Shown here one piece after another: positions 1 through 9,371 of a DNA stretch of 64,000 bases. The DNA comes from Bacteroidota bacterium. GTDB lineage: Bacteria; Bacteroidota; Bacteroidia; B-17B0; Aurantibacillaceae. Every line of letters starts with the position of its first letter. The first letter of the stretch is position 1. A program made the position numbers and the translations under genes. The notes under the pieces were generated by a model. That model worked only from the letters and a program-made list of their open reading frames with translations. It was not told the DNA's origin and did not search any database. The stretch lies in assembly GCA_030681615.1 (NCBI GenBank), contig JAUXSA010000195.1, forward strand, positions 44,982-108,981, given 5' to 3'.

Positions 1-2
1 AC

Positions 3-290
3 AGTAAAAAAATAAATTTCAATCCCGCAAAATATTATGACCTGCCAATTACATTAAAACAAAAATATATTATTTCGATAAATAAGCTTGCCGTAACCTC
101 TAAAAAGATCCAATTTAAAAAAGATAAAGATTCGCGGTTTTTTGTTTTGCCAAAACAAAAAACAAACGTTGTTTTTGTTACACCCCTTGTGTTAGGTCTT
201 GCGGGCGGTGTTGCCCTTGCCATTAGCGCCAATTCGTTTCACGAATTAAAATACGAAACAGGAAGATTTTTAATGGAGATCTATAAATAG
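3..290 (+). CDS. C-terminal end of an unknown membrane-associated protein (partial, cut by window edge)
   Basis: The frame is open from the left edge to a TAG at 288-290, about 95 codons, with no in-frame stop. The translation is Lys/Asn-rich and polar, then has one strongly hydrophobic Gly/Ala/Leu/Val stretch at roughly residues 60-80 (PLVLGLAGGVALAISA), then a short charged tail ending MEIYK. I see no recognisable domain in this fragment and the start lies outside the window. Its stop is one base from the stop of the convergent kup gene. The opposite strand also has an open frame here, but the continuous frame running in from the edge and ending tightly against kup favours this reading. Confidence 0.5.
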   Translation, partial: SKKINFNPAKYYDLPITLKQKYIISINKLAVTSKKIQFKKDKDSRFFVLPKQKTNVVFVTPLVLGLAGGVALAISANSFHELKYETGRFLMEIYK

Positions 291-291
291 A

Positions 292-2244
292 TTATTCTAT
301 TCGCTTTAAATTCAATTCTTTTGGCGGACTAATTACCATTGGAAATTTCTCGATCTTAACAGAACTGCTATCCAAACCAAAAGCTTTTGCCTCACTTAAA
401 CTCAAACGTTTTAAAATAAAGTATGTGTTTAAAATTAATTTCTCAAAGAATGGAAGATCGTTCTCGTACGATAAGAATTTTTCTAAAACAACAAATTTAA
501 AATCACCAATTACATTATTTTTGTTGAGTGATTCGTAACGGCTGGTAATATCTACTTCTTTGTTCTTCACCATATCCGCAACAACTTTTCTAAACATTAA
601 GTTAATGCGCGGTGCAATTCTAAAACCAATTCTAAAATCAACACGTATAATATCTTCATTAGCAATTTGCGTTACCTTGTATTCCATTCGGTAGGGCTCG
701 TCCATTACATCCACATGTACAAACCAATAAATATCGGCTTTCTTAGGGCGTTTTTGTAAGATCGAATAAATAATTTTCGATTCGATCATAGAAGGATTGT
801 TAGCGCTGGTCATATACACCAAATGCGTAGCATATTTTTGAATGGAATTATCAGTACTAAGATCAACCAGCATTTGTTTGTAATTATCTAAAGGCACAAG
901 GTCCACGTAACGCTGCCTGATCAATTTGGCAATGTACCACGAGGCCATAATGCAGGCTAAGAACAAAGCAATAATAAGCGTGATGTAACCACCCTTCGGG
1001 AATTTTTCGAGATTAGCAACTAAGAAAGCGCCCTCAATAATAATATACGTTACGGCAAAAATATTTAAGAACCAATGTGGGAATTTTTTTAAGCGCATAA
1101 AAAATGCAAGTAAACGCGACGACATGATCATGCCTAAAATAATAGTTAAGCCATAGGCCGCCTCCATGTTCTTAGATTCTTTAAAGAACAATACAATGCC
1201 AACACAACCAAAATAAAGCATCCAGTTAATAGATGGAATATACATTTGTCCTTTGAGGTCGGTTGGGTATTTGATCTTGGCTTTGGGCCAGAAATTTAAA
1301 CGCATGGCCTCGTTTATTAATGTGAACGAACCGCTTATTAACGCCTGCGATGCAACAACAGTAGCTATTGTTGCAATACCAATTCCAAACGGTAAGAACC
1401 AGGCCGGCATAATAGAATAAAAAGGATTGGCGCCACTAAGCGTTTTTCCATCCATAGAAACCAACCAAGCCGTTTGTCCCATGTAATTTAGCACCAACAT
1501 ACTTTTCACAAATATCCAGCTTATGCGAATATTCCTGCGGCCGCAATGCCCCATGTCAGAGTACAAAGCCTCAGCTCCGGTAGTACACAAAAACACGGCG
1601 CCCAATAACCAAAATGCTCCGGGATGATTGATCAATAAATTAATTCCGTAATAGGGATTTAAAGATTTTAAAACCGTAAAATCATTTGATAGGCCTATAA
1701 GACCCATTGTCCCAAGTGTTATAAACCAAATTAACATTACCGGACCAAAGAACCTGCCAATAAATTTTGTGCCAAACTGTTGTATAAAAAATAAACCGGT
1801 AATAATTGCAATTACAATTGGAATAGTAGGAATGTCGCTAAAACGAGGAATCAGTTTTAAACCCTCAATGGCCGAGGCAACCGAAATGGGAGGGGTAATG
1901 ATGCCTTCACCCAAAATACAACAACCACCTATAATAGCTGGAAAAATGAGCCACTTTCTTTTTGCTTTTTTAATAAGGGCAAATAAAGAAAAAATGCCAC
2001 CCTCTCCTTTATTATCGGCTTTTAAGGTAAAGATCACGTATTTGATGGTGGTTTGAAGTGTTAGAGTCCAGAACACCAAAGACATTCCACCGATAATAAC
2101 GTTAGCGTTAATAGGTTTATCACCAACAATTGCCTTCATCACATAAAGCGGGGAGGTACCAATATCACCGTAAATGATACCAAGAGTTAAAAGTAAGCCT
2201 GCAATAGTTATTTTACTAGAGTGGCCATTCTGATGATTTCCCAT
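292..2244 (-). CDS. kup: KUP/HAK/KT-family potassium uptake transporter
   Basis: Predicted inner-membrane potassium transporter (K+/H+ symport in this family), 650 residues, the usual length for bacterial Kup. The N-terminus carries the family signature with GIIYGDIGTSPLYV near residues 20-35, followed by the NKGEGGIFSLFALI segment. About twelve hydrophobic helices fill residues 15-440 and a soluble C-terminal region of about 200 residues follows. The ATG at 2244 opens MGNHQNGHSS directly before the first helix. The gene is monocistronic as far as can be seen, diverges from the surface-protein gene at 2504 and converges on the frame ending at 290. No catalytic or pore motif looks damaged. Confidence 0.95.
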   Translation of the reverse strand: MGNHQNGHSSKITIAGLLLTLGIIYGDIGTSPLYVMKAIVGDKPINANVIIGGMSLVFWTLTLQTTIKYVIFTLKADNKGEGGIFSLFALIKKAKRKWLIFPAIIGGCCILGEGIITPPISVASAIEGLKLIPRFSDIPTIPIVIAIITGLFFIQQFGTKFIGRFFGPVMLIWFITLGTMGLIGLSNDFTVLKSLNPYYGINLLINHPGAFWLLGAVFLCTTGAEALYSDMGHCGRRNIRISWIFVKSMLVLNYMGQTAWLVSMDGKTLSGANPFYSIMPAWFLPFGIGIATIATVVASQALISGSFTLINEAMRLNFWPKAKIKYPTDLKGQMYIPSINWMLYFGCVGIVLFFKESKNMEAAYGLTIILGMIMSSRLLAFFMRLKKFPHWFLNIFAVTYIIIEGAFLVANLEKFPKGGYITLIIALFLACIMASWYIAKLIRQRYVDLVPLDNYKQMLVDLSTDNSIQKYATHLVYMTSANNPSMIESKIIYSILQKRPKKADIYWFVHVDVMDEPYRMEYKVTQIANEDIIRVDFRIGFRIAPRINLMFRKVVADMVKNKEVDITSRYESLNKNNVIGDFKFVVLEKFLSYENDLPFFEKLILNTYFILKRLSLSEAKAFGLDSSSVKIEKFPMVISPPKELNLKRIE

Positions 2245-2503
2245 GTGGGTGTTTAGATAAAGAGATCAAAATTAATACAAAAAGAAGTATCAAAATCATA
2301 ATTGCGACTAATTATTTATTTAACCGCATGGTTTAAAAAAATACACGCATAAACAATAAAAAACAGAAGATTAACGTTAGATTATCGGAAATAACAATTT
2401 TTGTCAAAAAATGTAAACTTAAGCAGCAATAAAGTGTTTTTAACTATTGGGCGTTGTGGGTTTGAATTAAAAGGATTAAATTTATATAATAGATTTTTGA
2501 AAC

Positions 2504-5254
2504 GTGAAAAGACTTTTAGTACTATTGTTTATATGTTTGTCTGTTTATGGCTTTGCTACGCACAACCGCGCCGGAGAGATCTTATATAAACGAATTGCCC
2601 CATATACTCAGGTGGTTGGTAATATCACAGTGCAGGTTTACACTTACTCAATAACACTTATCAAATATACAGATCATGGTAGCGGTGTTGCCGATAGGTG
2701 TGTAGATACAATTTACTTTGGCGACGGGCAAAGAGGTATTGCCTCAAGGATCAACAGCCACTCATCAGTTACCAATTGTGATTGTGATGATTGCGGAGAA
2801 TTAATAATAAACAATCCGGGCTATGTGGTAAAAAAAAATATTTATACGATCATTCACACGTATGCAGGTTCTGGTAGTTATTTAATTCATTCATTTGATC
2901 CTAACAGGAATGGCGGCGTAATAAACATCCCCAATTCTATTAATCAACCTTTTTACCTCGAATCATTACTCATAATTAATAATTTTTCCGGGGCTAACTC
3001 GTCACCCGAATTTAAATACCCGCCAATAGATAGAGCCTGTTTTGATAAATGTTTTTATCATAATCCCGGCGCTTACGACACGGATGGGGATAGCTTAAGT
3101 TATGAAATTTCAACCTCGAGGGCAGAAAGCGGACAAACGGTTCCTGGGTATTCTTTTCCTGATGCGGGATCTGGAGGGGTTTATGGAATTAATCCTATTA
3201 CAGGATTGTTAACCTGGTGTAAACCACAAGGGCAGGGCGAATACAACCTCGCATTTGTTGTAAAAGAGTGGCGAAAGAACACCAGCGGCATTTATCAGTT
3301 AATCGGTTTTGTTTTGCGCGATATGCAGGTAGTAGTAGGCGCTTGTCCAAATAACGACCCTCCGTTTGTGAATGTGCCAATTGATACCTGTGTGGAAGCG
3401 GGCGCATTAATTACCAAGAACATTGTGTATGGCGACCCAAACATTTGTACTGTTACTATACAAGGAAATGGTGGAGCCTTTTCAGCCCCTCCACCAGTTG
3501 CTACATTAAGCAATACAAGTTTTTCAACTTCCGCATCTATACAAAGCACCATTGCTGCTTTTTCGTGGCAAACAAACTGTGGCCATATTCGTTTACAACC
3601 TTATCAAACCGTTTTTAAAGTAGAAGATAATGGATTACCATCTATAAATTTTAACCCTATTAAACTGGTTAATTTTGCCACATACAATATCCGCGTTATA
3701 CCGCCATCTGTAAAAAATGTAACCGCAACGCCGCAGGGGTCGTCTATGAACATTTCCTGGTCGCTTTCTTCTTGTAACCCTACAAACAATCCGATCATTA
3801 ATTATAAAATTTACAGGAAGAACGATTGTACTCCATTTACATACGATCCCTGCGAAACAGGCGTATCGCCAAGCTCGGGGTTTACATATATTGGTCAAAC
3901 AACACCTACCATTAGCACTTTTCTTGACAATAATGGAGGAAATGGTTTAGTGGTTGGACAGGATTATAGTTATTTAGTGATCGCGGTTTATAAAGATGGG
4001 TCTCAAAGTTATGGCAGCTCTTTAGTGTGCGCAAAATTAAAACGCGATATACCGGTACTTTTAAACGTTGATATTATGTCAACTTCTGTTTCTACAGGTT
4101 CGGTTTTTGTGCGTTGGGAAAAACCACTTACCAACATAACAAGTCTGGATACAATTGCATTACCCGGCCCCTATCAATTTAATTTAAAACACCGAGCAGG
4201 CTCATCTGGCACTTACACAACCGTTTTTAATTCTACAAGCCCTTTCTTTTTAAATCTTGCTACTCAGTTTACACACAGCGGTCTTAATACCGAAGCCACT
4301 AACCACGAATATGTGGTAGAATTTATTGCTAACACTACTACTGTTGGAACATCGCAGCGTGCCACCTCTATCTTTTTAACCACCACCCCGGGCGATAGAC
4401 GGATTAATCTGCAATGGAATTCTTCTACACCATGGAATAATTATAAATATACAGTATTCCGCAAAGATCCGTCAGCAGCTACCTTTACAGCCGTTGCAAC
4501 AACATCATTAACAAATTATTCTGACACAACAAATATTGTAAATAGTAACAGCACGCGCAGTTATGTTTATTGTTATAAAATTTTAGGAGAGGGACAGTAC
4601 TCAGATCCGACAATCACCAAACCGTTATTAAATAATTCACAGGAAAAATGCGCAACGGCTACAGACCTTACACCGCCTTGTACACCAACCCTTTCTATTG
4701 TTGCCGATTGTCCAAGCGGAAAGGTAGAAATAAGCTGGACTAATGTAAAACCTATTTGCAGCGATGACGTGATACAGTATAATTTATTTTATAAACCAAC
4801 TATTGACGAACCATACGCACAAGTTGCAACATTAAACGGCGCCGCTTCTACATTCTTTAATTACGATGGTTTAGAATTGATCTCGGGTTGTTACGCAGTA
4901 CAGTCGGTTGACTCAAGTAACAACGTGAGTCCTTTAAGCCCTGATTTTTGTATAGATAATTGCCCGATATTTGAATTACCCAATATTATTACATTAAATA
5001 AAGATGGTGTAAACGATTTCTTTAAAGCCATTAGGGTGCGCCAGATAAAAGAAATAGATCTTGTTATTTTTGACCGTTGGGGCAATTTAGTTTATAAGAC
5101 CACAGACCCTTACTTTAAGTGGGATGGTACTAGCCTGCAAAGCAAACAGATTGTGAGCGAAGGAACCTTCTTTTATATCTGCGATGTGTTTGAGCCCCGT
5201 TTAAAAGGTATTGTTAAGCGCAACCTGAAGGGGTATATGCAGGTGGTTAAGTAA
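2504..5254 (+). CDS. T9SS type B sorting domain surface protein, first of a tandem pair
   Basis: Predicted secreted cell-surface protein of 916 residues. A signal peptide (MKRLLVLLFICLSVYGFA) is followed by the ATHNRAGEI motif common at the mature N-terminus of large Bacteroidota surface proteins. Then come an N-terminal domain to about residue 290 with many Cys and Asp-Gly-Asp motifs, an Ig-like region, and three or four fibronectin III-like modules (about 400-820; VKNVTATPQGSSMNISW, SVFVRWEKP). The end is a gliding-motility/T9SS type B sorting domain (about 825-916, with DGVNDFFKAI and IFDRWGNLVY). The start codon is GTG at 2504; no in-frame ATG precedes the signal peptide. It is followed by a close paralogue at 5324. 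No PorP/SprF gene is adjacent, although type B substrates often have one. Ligand unknown. Confidence 0.85.
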   Translation: MKRLLVLLFICLSVYGFATHNRAGEILYKRIAPYTQVVGNITVQVYTYSITLIKYTDHGSGVADRCVDTIYFGDGQRGIASRINSHSSVTNCDCDDCGELIINNPGYVVKKNIYTIIHTYAGSGSYLIHSFDPNRNGGVINIPNSINQPFYLESLLIINNFSGANSSPEFKYPPIDRACFDKCFYHNPGAYDTDGDSLSYEISTSRAESGQTVPGYSFPDAGSGGVYGINPITGLLTWCKPQGQGEYNLAFVVKEWRKNTSGIYQLIGFVLRDMQVVVGACPNNDPPFVNVPIDTCVEAGALITKNIVYGDPNICTVTIQGNGGAFSAPPPVATLSNTSFSTSASIQSTIAAFSWQTNCGHIRLQPYQTVFKVEDNGLPSINFNPIKLVNFATYNIRVIPPSVKNVTATPQGSSMNISWSLSSCNPTNNPIINYKIYRKNDCTPFTYDPCETGVSPSSGFTYIGQTTPTISTFLDNNGGNGLVVGQDYSYLVIAVYKDGSQSYGSSLVCAKLKRDIPVLLNVDIMSTSVSTGSVFVRWEKPLTNITSLDTIALPGPYQFNLKHRAGSSGTYTTVFNSTSPFFLNLATQFTHSGLNTEATNHEYVVEFIANTTTVGTSQRATSIFLTTTPGDRRINLQWNSSTPWNNYKYTVFRKDPSAATFTAVATTSLTNYSDTTNIVNSNSTRSYVYCYKILGEGQYSDPTITKPLLNNSQEKCATATDLTPPCTPTLSIVADCPSGKVEISWTNVKPICSDDVIQYNLFYKPTIDEPYAQVATLNGAASTFFNYDGLELISGCYAVQSVDSSNNVSPLSPDFCIDNCPIFELPNIITLNKDGVNDFFKAIRVRQIKEIDLVIFDRWGNLVYKTTDPYFKWDGTSLQSKQIVSEGTFFYICDVFEPRLKGIVKRNLKGYMQVVK

Positions 5255-5288
5255 CTCAGGCCAAAAACACACGTTTTTCAAGAAAAAA

Positions 5289-5319
5289 TTGTCAGGTTGC
5301 GGTAAATGCTCTAACTTTA
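5289..5319 (+). promoter_or_regulatory. Bacteroidota-type promoter candidate for the second tandem surface-protein gene
   Basis: TTG at 5289-5291, a 20-base spacer, then TAACTTTA at 5312-5319, one mismatch from the Bacteroidota -7 consensus TAnnTTTG. Only four bases separate the box from the ATG at 5324, so transcription from it would give an almost leaderless mRNA. The assignment is from consensus matching only. Confidence 0.4.
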
Positions 5320-5323
5320 ATTA

Positions 5324-8086
5324 ATGAAAAAAAGTTTAAGTATATTTTTTCTTTTTCTTTCTGCATTCACTTTTGCAACACATAACCGGGCGGGCGAAAT
5401 TACATATAAACGAATTGCACCTTTCACACAGTTTATTCCCGGCGCGGGCAACTCGCCGATCTATAAATATTTAATAACTGTTACAAAATACACCGATCAT
5501 AGTTATAGCGGGCACGAGGTGGCCGACAGGTGTGTGGATACAGTATATTTTGGTGATGGACAAAGAGCCGTTGCTTACAGGGTAAACGGAGGAAGTACAC
5601 TTAATTGCGATTGCGCGGACGATGTGCCTTGCGGTGCTTTAATAATTGATGAGAACAATTATAAAGTAAAAGTAAATATATATACGGTTGAACATGTATA
5701 CCCGGGCACAGGCACTTACAAAATACGCTCGTCCGACCCAAACAGGAATGAAGGGGTACACAATATTCCAAATTCTGATGATCAGTATTTTTATCTTGAG
5801 TCGTTTTTAATAATTAATAATTTTTCAGGCGCTAATTCATCACCTGAATTTAAATATCCACCAATCGATAAAGCGTGTTTTGGTAAATGTTTTTATCATA
5901 ACCCGGGAGCTTATGATTCAGATGGCGATAGTTTGAGTTATATAATTTCTACTTCAAGAGGGCAGGATGGAAATACTGTTCCCGGTTATTTTGCGCCAAA
6001 CGCAGAAGGAAGCATATATAATATTCACCCGGTTACCGGCCTTTTAACCTGGTGTACACCACAATTTCAGGGAGAATATAACCTAGCGTTTATAGTACAA
6101 GAGTGGCGAAAGAACACAAGCGGCATTTATCAACTTATTGGCACAGTGTTGCGTGATATGCAGGTTGTGGTTGGACAATGCCCTACAAACGATCCACCTT
6201 TTGTTACTGTGCCAAAAGATACTTGTGTTGAAGCTGGGGCAATAGTTAGCAAAAGCATTATTTATGGTGATCCTAATCCATCCTCAGTAATTACCCTGCA
6301 GGGCAATGGTGGCGCTTTTTCCGGACCTCTTCCCTTGGCAAATTTATCAAACACGAGTTTTGTAACTAACACTACAATTACAACAGCGCCCGCGGCTTTC
6401 TTTTGGCAAACCGCCTGCAGTCATATTCGTTTACAGCCCTATCAAACAGTCTTTAAAGCAGAGGATGACGGCAAGCCTCAGGGCATTCCAATCAAACTGG
6501 TATATTTTGCAACATACAACATTCGTGTTGTTCCTCCTTCTGTAAAAAATGTAACAGCTATACCGCAAGGCTCATCTATGAATATTAATTGGCAGCTTTC
6601 TTCTTGCAGCCCAACCAACAATCCAATTATCGCTTATAAAATCTACAGGAAGAACGATTGCTCTGTTTTTACATACGATCCTTGTGAAACCGGTGTACCC
6701 GCAAGCTCAGGTTTTGTAGAGGTCGGGCAAACAACACCAACCGTTTCAACGTTTATTGATAATGGTGGCGGCAACGGGCTAACCGTTGGGCAGGATTACA
6801 GTTATCTTGTAATTGCAGTTTATAAAGATGGTTCTCAAAGTTATGGCAGCTCAATGGTGTGCGCAAAATTAAAACGCGATGTGCCGGTATTATTAAATGT
6901 AGATGTACTTTCAACTTCTGTTACAACAGGTTCGGTTTTTGTGCGTTGGGAAAGACCACTTACTAATGTTGGAAACCTTGATACGCTTATTTTCTCGGGA
7001 CCATACCAATTTAATTTAAAATATCGTTCGGGTGGCATGGCTACTTACACAACAGTTTATAATTCTGCAAGTCCGTATTTTTTAGCGCTTGCCACACAAT
7101 TTACGCACACAAATATAAATACTGATGCAATGAATCATGAGTACCTGTTAGAGTTTGTTGCCAACACAACAACAGTGGGATCATCTCAACGAGCAACTTC
7201 TATATTTTTAACCACAACCCCTGGCGACAGGCGCATAGATCTGCAATGGAATTCTTTTACACCATGGAATAATTATAAGTACACTGTTTTTCGTAAAGAT
7301 CCGTCATCAGCAACTTTCACAGCTATTACAACAACGTCTTTAACTAATTATTCTGACACAAGCAACATCGTAAATAGTAACGGCACACGTAATTATATTT
7401 ACTGTTATAAAATTTTAGGAGAAGGGCAGTACTCAGATCCGTCAATTACCAAACCGTTATTAAATAATTCACAAGAAAAATGTGCTACCGCAATAGATCT
7501 AACCGCTCCTTGCACGCCAACGCTATCTATTAATGCCGATTGTCCAACTGGATTGGTTGAGGTAAGCTGGACCAATGTAAAAAATAGTTGTAGTGACGAC
7601 GTTATAAAATATATTTTGTCGTACAAAGAAACTATTGATGATGAGTACAAAGTTGTTACTACACTCACGGGTCCGGCATCAACAGTTTTTATTTCAGATG
7701 GTTTGGATTTGATTTCAGGTTGTTATGCGATCCAATCGGTAGATTCCAGCAATAATGTGAGCGCTTTAAGTCCCGATTTTTGTATTGATAATTGTCCCGA
7801 GTTTGAATTACCCAATATTGTTACTTTAAATGGCGACGGCGTAAATGACTTTTTTAAAGCCATCAGAGTTCGCCAGATAAAAGAGATAGACCTCGTTATT
7901 TTTGACCGCTGGGGCACTTTGGTTTACAAAACAAACGATCCTTATTTTAAATGGGACGGCACAAGCCTTCAAAGCAAACTATTAGTAAGCGAAGGAACAT
8001 TCTTTTACATTTGCGATGTATTTGAACCCCGTTTAAAAGGCATCGTAAAACGTAGTCTAAAAGGTTATATGCAGGTGGTTAAGTAA
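5324..8086 (+). CDS. T9SS type B sorting domain surface protein, second of a tandem pair
   Basis: A 920-residue paralogue of the preceding gene, colinear along its whole length: signal peptide (MKKSLSIFFLFLSAFTFA), ATHNRAGEI mature start, N-terminal Cys-containing domain, Ig-like and fibronectin III-like modules, and the same type B C-terminal sorting domain. The last ~97 residues differ from the first copy at only about 8 positions (for example TLNKDG against TLNGDG), whereas the N-terminal third has diverged more, including a small insertion near residue 40 (PGAGNSP). It starts with ATG 69 bases after the first copy stops. Predicted outer-surface location through T9SS. Function beyond adhesion or gliding-type surface display is unknown. 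Confidence 0.85.
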   Translation: MKKSLSIFFLFLSAFTFATHNRAGEITYKRIAPFTQFIPGAGNSPIYKYLITVTKYTDHSYSGHEVADRCVDTVYFGDGQRAVAYRVNGGSTLNCDCADDVPCGALIIDENNYKVKVNIYTVEHVYPGTGTYKIRSSDPNRNEGVHNIPNSDDQYFYLESFLIINNFSGANSSPEFKYPPIDKACFGKCFYHNPGAYDSDGDSLSYIISTSRGQDGNTVPGYFAPNAEGSIYNIHPVTGLLTWCTPQFQGEYNLAFIVQEWRKNTSGIYQLIGTVLRDMQVVVGQCPTNDPPFVTVPKDTCVEAGAIVSKSIIYGDPNPSSVITLQGNGGAFSGPLPLANLSNTSFVTNTTITTAPAAFFWQTACSHIRLQPYQTVFKAEDDGKPQGIPIKLVYFATYNIRVVPPSVKNVTAIPQGSSMNINWQLSSCSPTNNPIIAYKIYRKNDCSVFTYDPCETGVPASSGFVEVGQTTPTVSTFIDNGGGNGLTVGQDYSYLVIAVYKDGSQSYGSSMVCAKLKRDVPVLLNVDVLSTSVTTGSVFVRWERPLTNVGNLDTLIFSGPYQFNLKYRSGGMATYTTVYNSASPYFLALATQFTHTNINTDAMNHEYLLEFVANTTTVGSSQRATSIFLTTTPGDRRIDLQWNSFTPWNNYKYTVFRKDPSSATFTAITTTSLTNYSDTSNIVNSNGTRNYIYCYKILGEGQYSDPSITKPLLNNSQEKCATAIDLTAPCTPTLSINADCPTGLVEVSWTNVKNSCSDDVIKYILSYKETIDDEYKVVTTLTGPASTVFISDGLDLISGCYAIQSVDSSNNVSALSPDFCIDNCPEFELPNIVTLNGDGVNDFFKAIRVRQIKEIDLVIFDRWGTLVYKTNDPYFKWDGTSLQSKLLVSEGTFFYICDVFEPRLKGIVKRSLKGYMQVVK

Positions 8087-8093
8087 TTCTGTT

Positions 8094-8101
8094 TACATTT
8101 G
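8094..8101 (+). promoter_or_regulatory. TAnnTTTG box upstream of rsmB-type gene
   Basis: TACATTTG is an exact match to the Bacteroidota -7 consensus, 15 bases before the ATG at 8117 and 7 bases after the upstream stop. No convincing TTG is visible 19-20 bases further upstream. It supports ATG 8117 over the TTG that overlaps the box at 8099. Confidence 0.4.
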
Positions 8102-8116
8102 CCTTTCTTTAAAATT

Positions 8117-9307
8117 ATGAAACTCTATAAGAACCTTGTTAATTCTGTTGCCGAAACGCTTCAGGAAATTTTTGTAAAGAACCGTTATGCTGACAAGGCC
8201 ATTGAAAAAGTTTTTAAAACAAACCCTCAGTGGGGGAGCAGAGACAGGCGCTTTGTTGCCGAAGCGGTGTATGATATAGTAAGGAATTTTCGTTTGTATT
8301 CTGAACTGGCGCAATCACAAAAGAATTTTTGGTTCATTACTGCCGTTTGGCTGGTTGTAAAAGAAATTGAGTTTCCCGATTGGCAGGAGTTTAAAGACCT
8401 TGACAGGGAAGCGATAAAAGCGCATAACGAAAGCTTAAAGAATAATTTACCCGTTTACGAATCGTATCCCGATTGGTTGTGGGAACTTGGCACAAAAGAG
8501 CTTGGCGAAGAGGCCTGGAAAAAAGAGGCTTTATCAATGAACCAGCAAGCAGCAGTTGTATTACGTGTTAATACACTAAAAACATCTACAAAAAAATTGG
8601 TTGAAGAGTTTACAAAAACAAATATTGCTTTAAAAGAAGTTGACGGAGTTGAGAACGCAGTGCAATTAGTAAAAAGAGAAAATGTTTTTCAAAATAATTT
8701 TTTTAAGTTGGGCTGGTTCGAAGTGCAGGATGCGGGCTCACAAATAATCAGCACTTTTTTAGACCCGAAACCAAACCAGTTTGTAATTGATGCCTGTGCC
8801 GGTGCCGGCGGTAAAAGCCTTCACATTGCCGCTCTAATGAACAACAAGGGCAAATTAATTAGTTTGGATGTGGAAGGATTTAAATTAGAGGAATTAAAAA
8901 AGAGAGCTAAACGCGCTGGTGTTTTTAATGTGGAGACGCGCGTAATTGAGGATTCAAAAACAATAAAGCGACTGGAAGCTAAAGCCGATAAATTATTATT
9001 GGATGTGCCTTGTAGTGGTTTGGGTGTAATAAAAAGAAACCCCGATGCAAAATGGAAATTAAGTGTTGAGGTAATTGAACGAACAAAAAAATTACAACAA
9101 AAAATTTTAAGTGAGTATTCACAAATGGTAAAAATTGGTGGTGAATTAGTTTACAGCACCTGCAGCATTTTACCAAGTGAGAACAGAGAACAAGTTGACG
9201 CGTTTTTATTAAACAATGTTAATTTCGAATTGGTAAAAGACAGAACAATACTCCCAAGCGAAGGCTATGATGGGTTTTACATGGCCTTGTTAAAAAAAAC
9301 AGCTTAA
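8117..9307 (+). CDS. RsmB/NOP-family SAM-dependent rRNA cytosine-C5 methyltransferase
   Basis: Predicted 5-methylcytosine RNA methyltransferase, 396 residues. The N-terminal ~140 residues are an NusB/RsmB-like helical region. The Rossmann core carries the SAM-binding motif DACAGAGGKSLHIA (about residue 218), the DVPCSGLGVIKRNPD motif with one conserved Cys, and YSTCSILPSEN with the second Cys, the two-cysteine arrangement of this family. The start is taken at ATG 8117 (MKLYKNLVNS) because the in-frame TTG at 8099 overlaps a promoter-like box. The family methylates 16S rRNA, but orthology to E. coli rsmB itself is not certain because Bacteroidota carry several paralogues. Monocistronic, following the surface-protein pair. 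Confidence 0.88.
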   Translation: MKLYKNLVNSVAETLQEIFVKNRYADKAIEKVFKTNPQWGSRDRRFVAEAVYDIVRNFRLYSELAQSQKNFWFITAVWLVVKEIEFPDWQEFKDLDREAIKAHNESLKNNLPVYESYPDWLWELGTKELGEEAWKKEALSMNQQAAVVLRVNTLKTSTKKLVEEFTKTNIALKEVDGVENAVQLVKRENVFQNNFFKLGWFEVQDAGSQIISTFLDPKPNQFVIDACAGAGGKSLHIAALMNNKGKLISLDVEGFKLEELKKRAKRAGVFNVETRVIEDSKTIKRLEAKADKLLLDVPCSGLGVIKRNPDAKWKLSVEVIERTKKLQQKILSEYSQMVKIGGELVYSTCSILPSENREQVDAFLLNNVNFELVKDRTILPSEGYDGFYMALLKKTA

Positions 9308-9352
9308 ACTTTACTCGTCAAAACCTTCTGTTAAGGCTCTTAATTTTATTAT

Positions 9353-9360
9353 TACCTTTG
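9353..9360 (+). promoter_or_regulatory. TAnnTTTG box before the DUF7793-like gene
   Basis: TACCTTTG matches the Bacteroidota -7 consensus and ends 11 bases before the proposed TTG start at 9372, which would leave only a few bases of leader. An upstream TTG at the right distance is not evident. Confidence 0.4.
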
Positions 9361-9371
9361 ATAGATAATTT

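Noticed and set aside
35..232. Minus-strand 65-codon frame at the left edge
   Set aside because: The overlapping plus-strand frame is open from the edge to 290 and ends tightly against kup, making it the better coding candidate.
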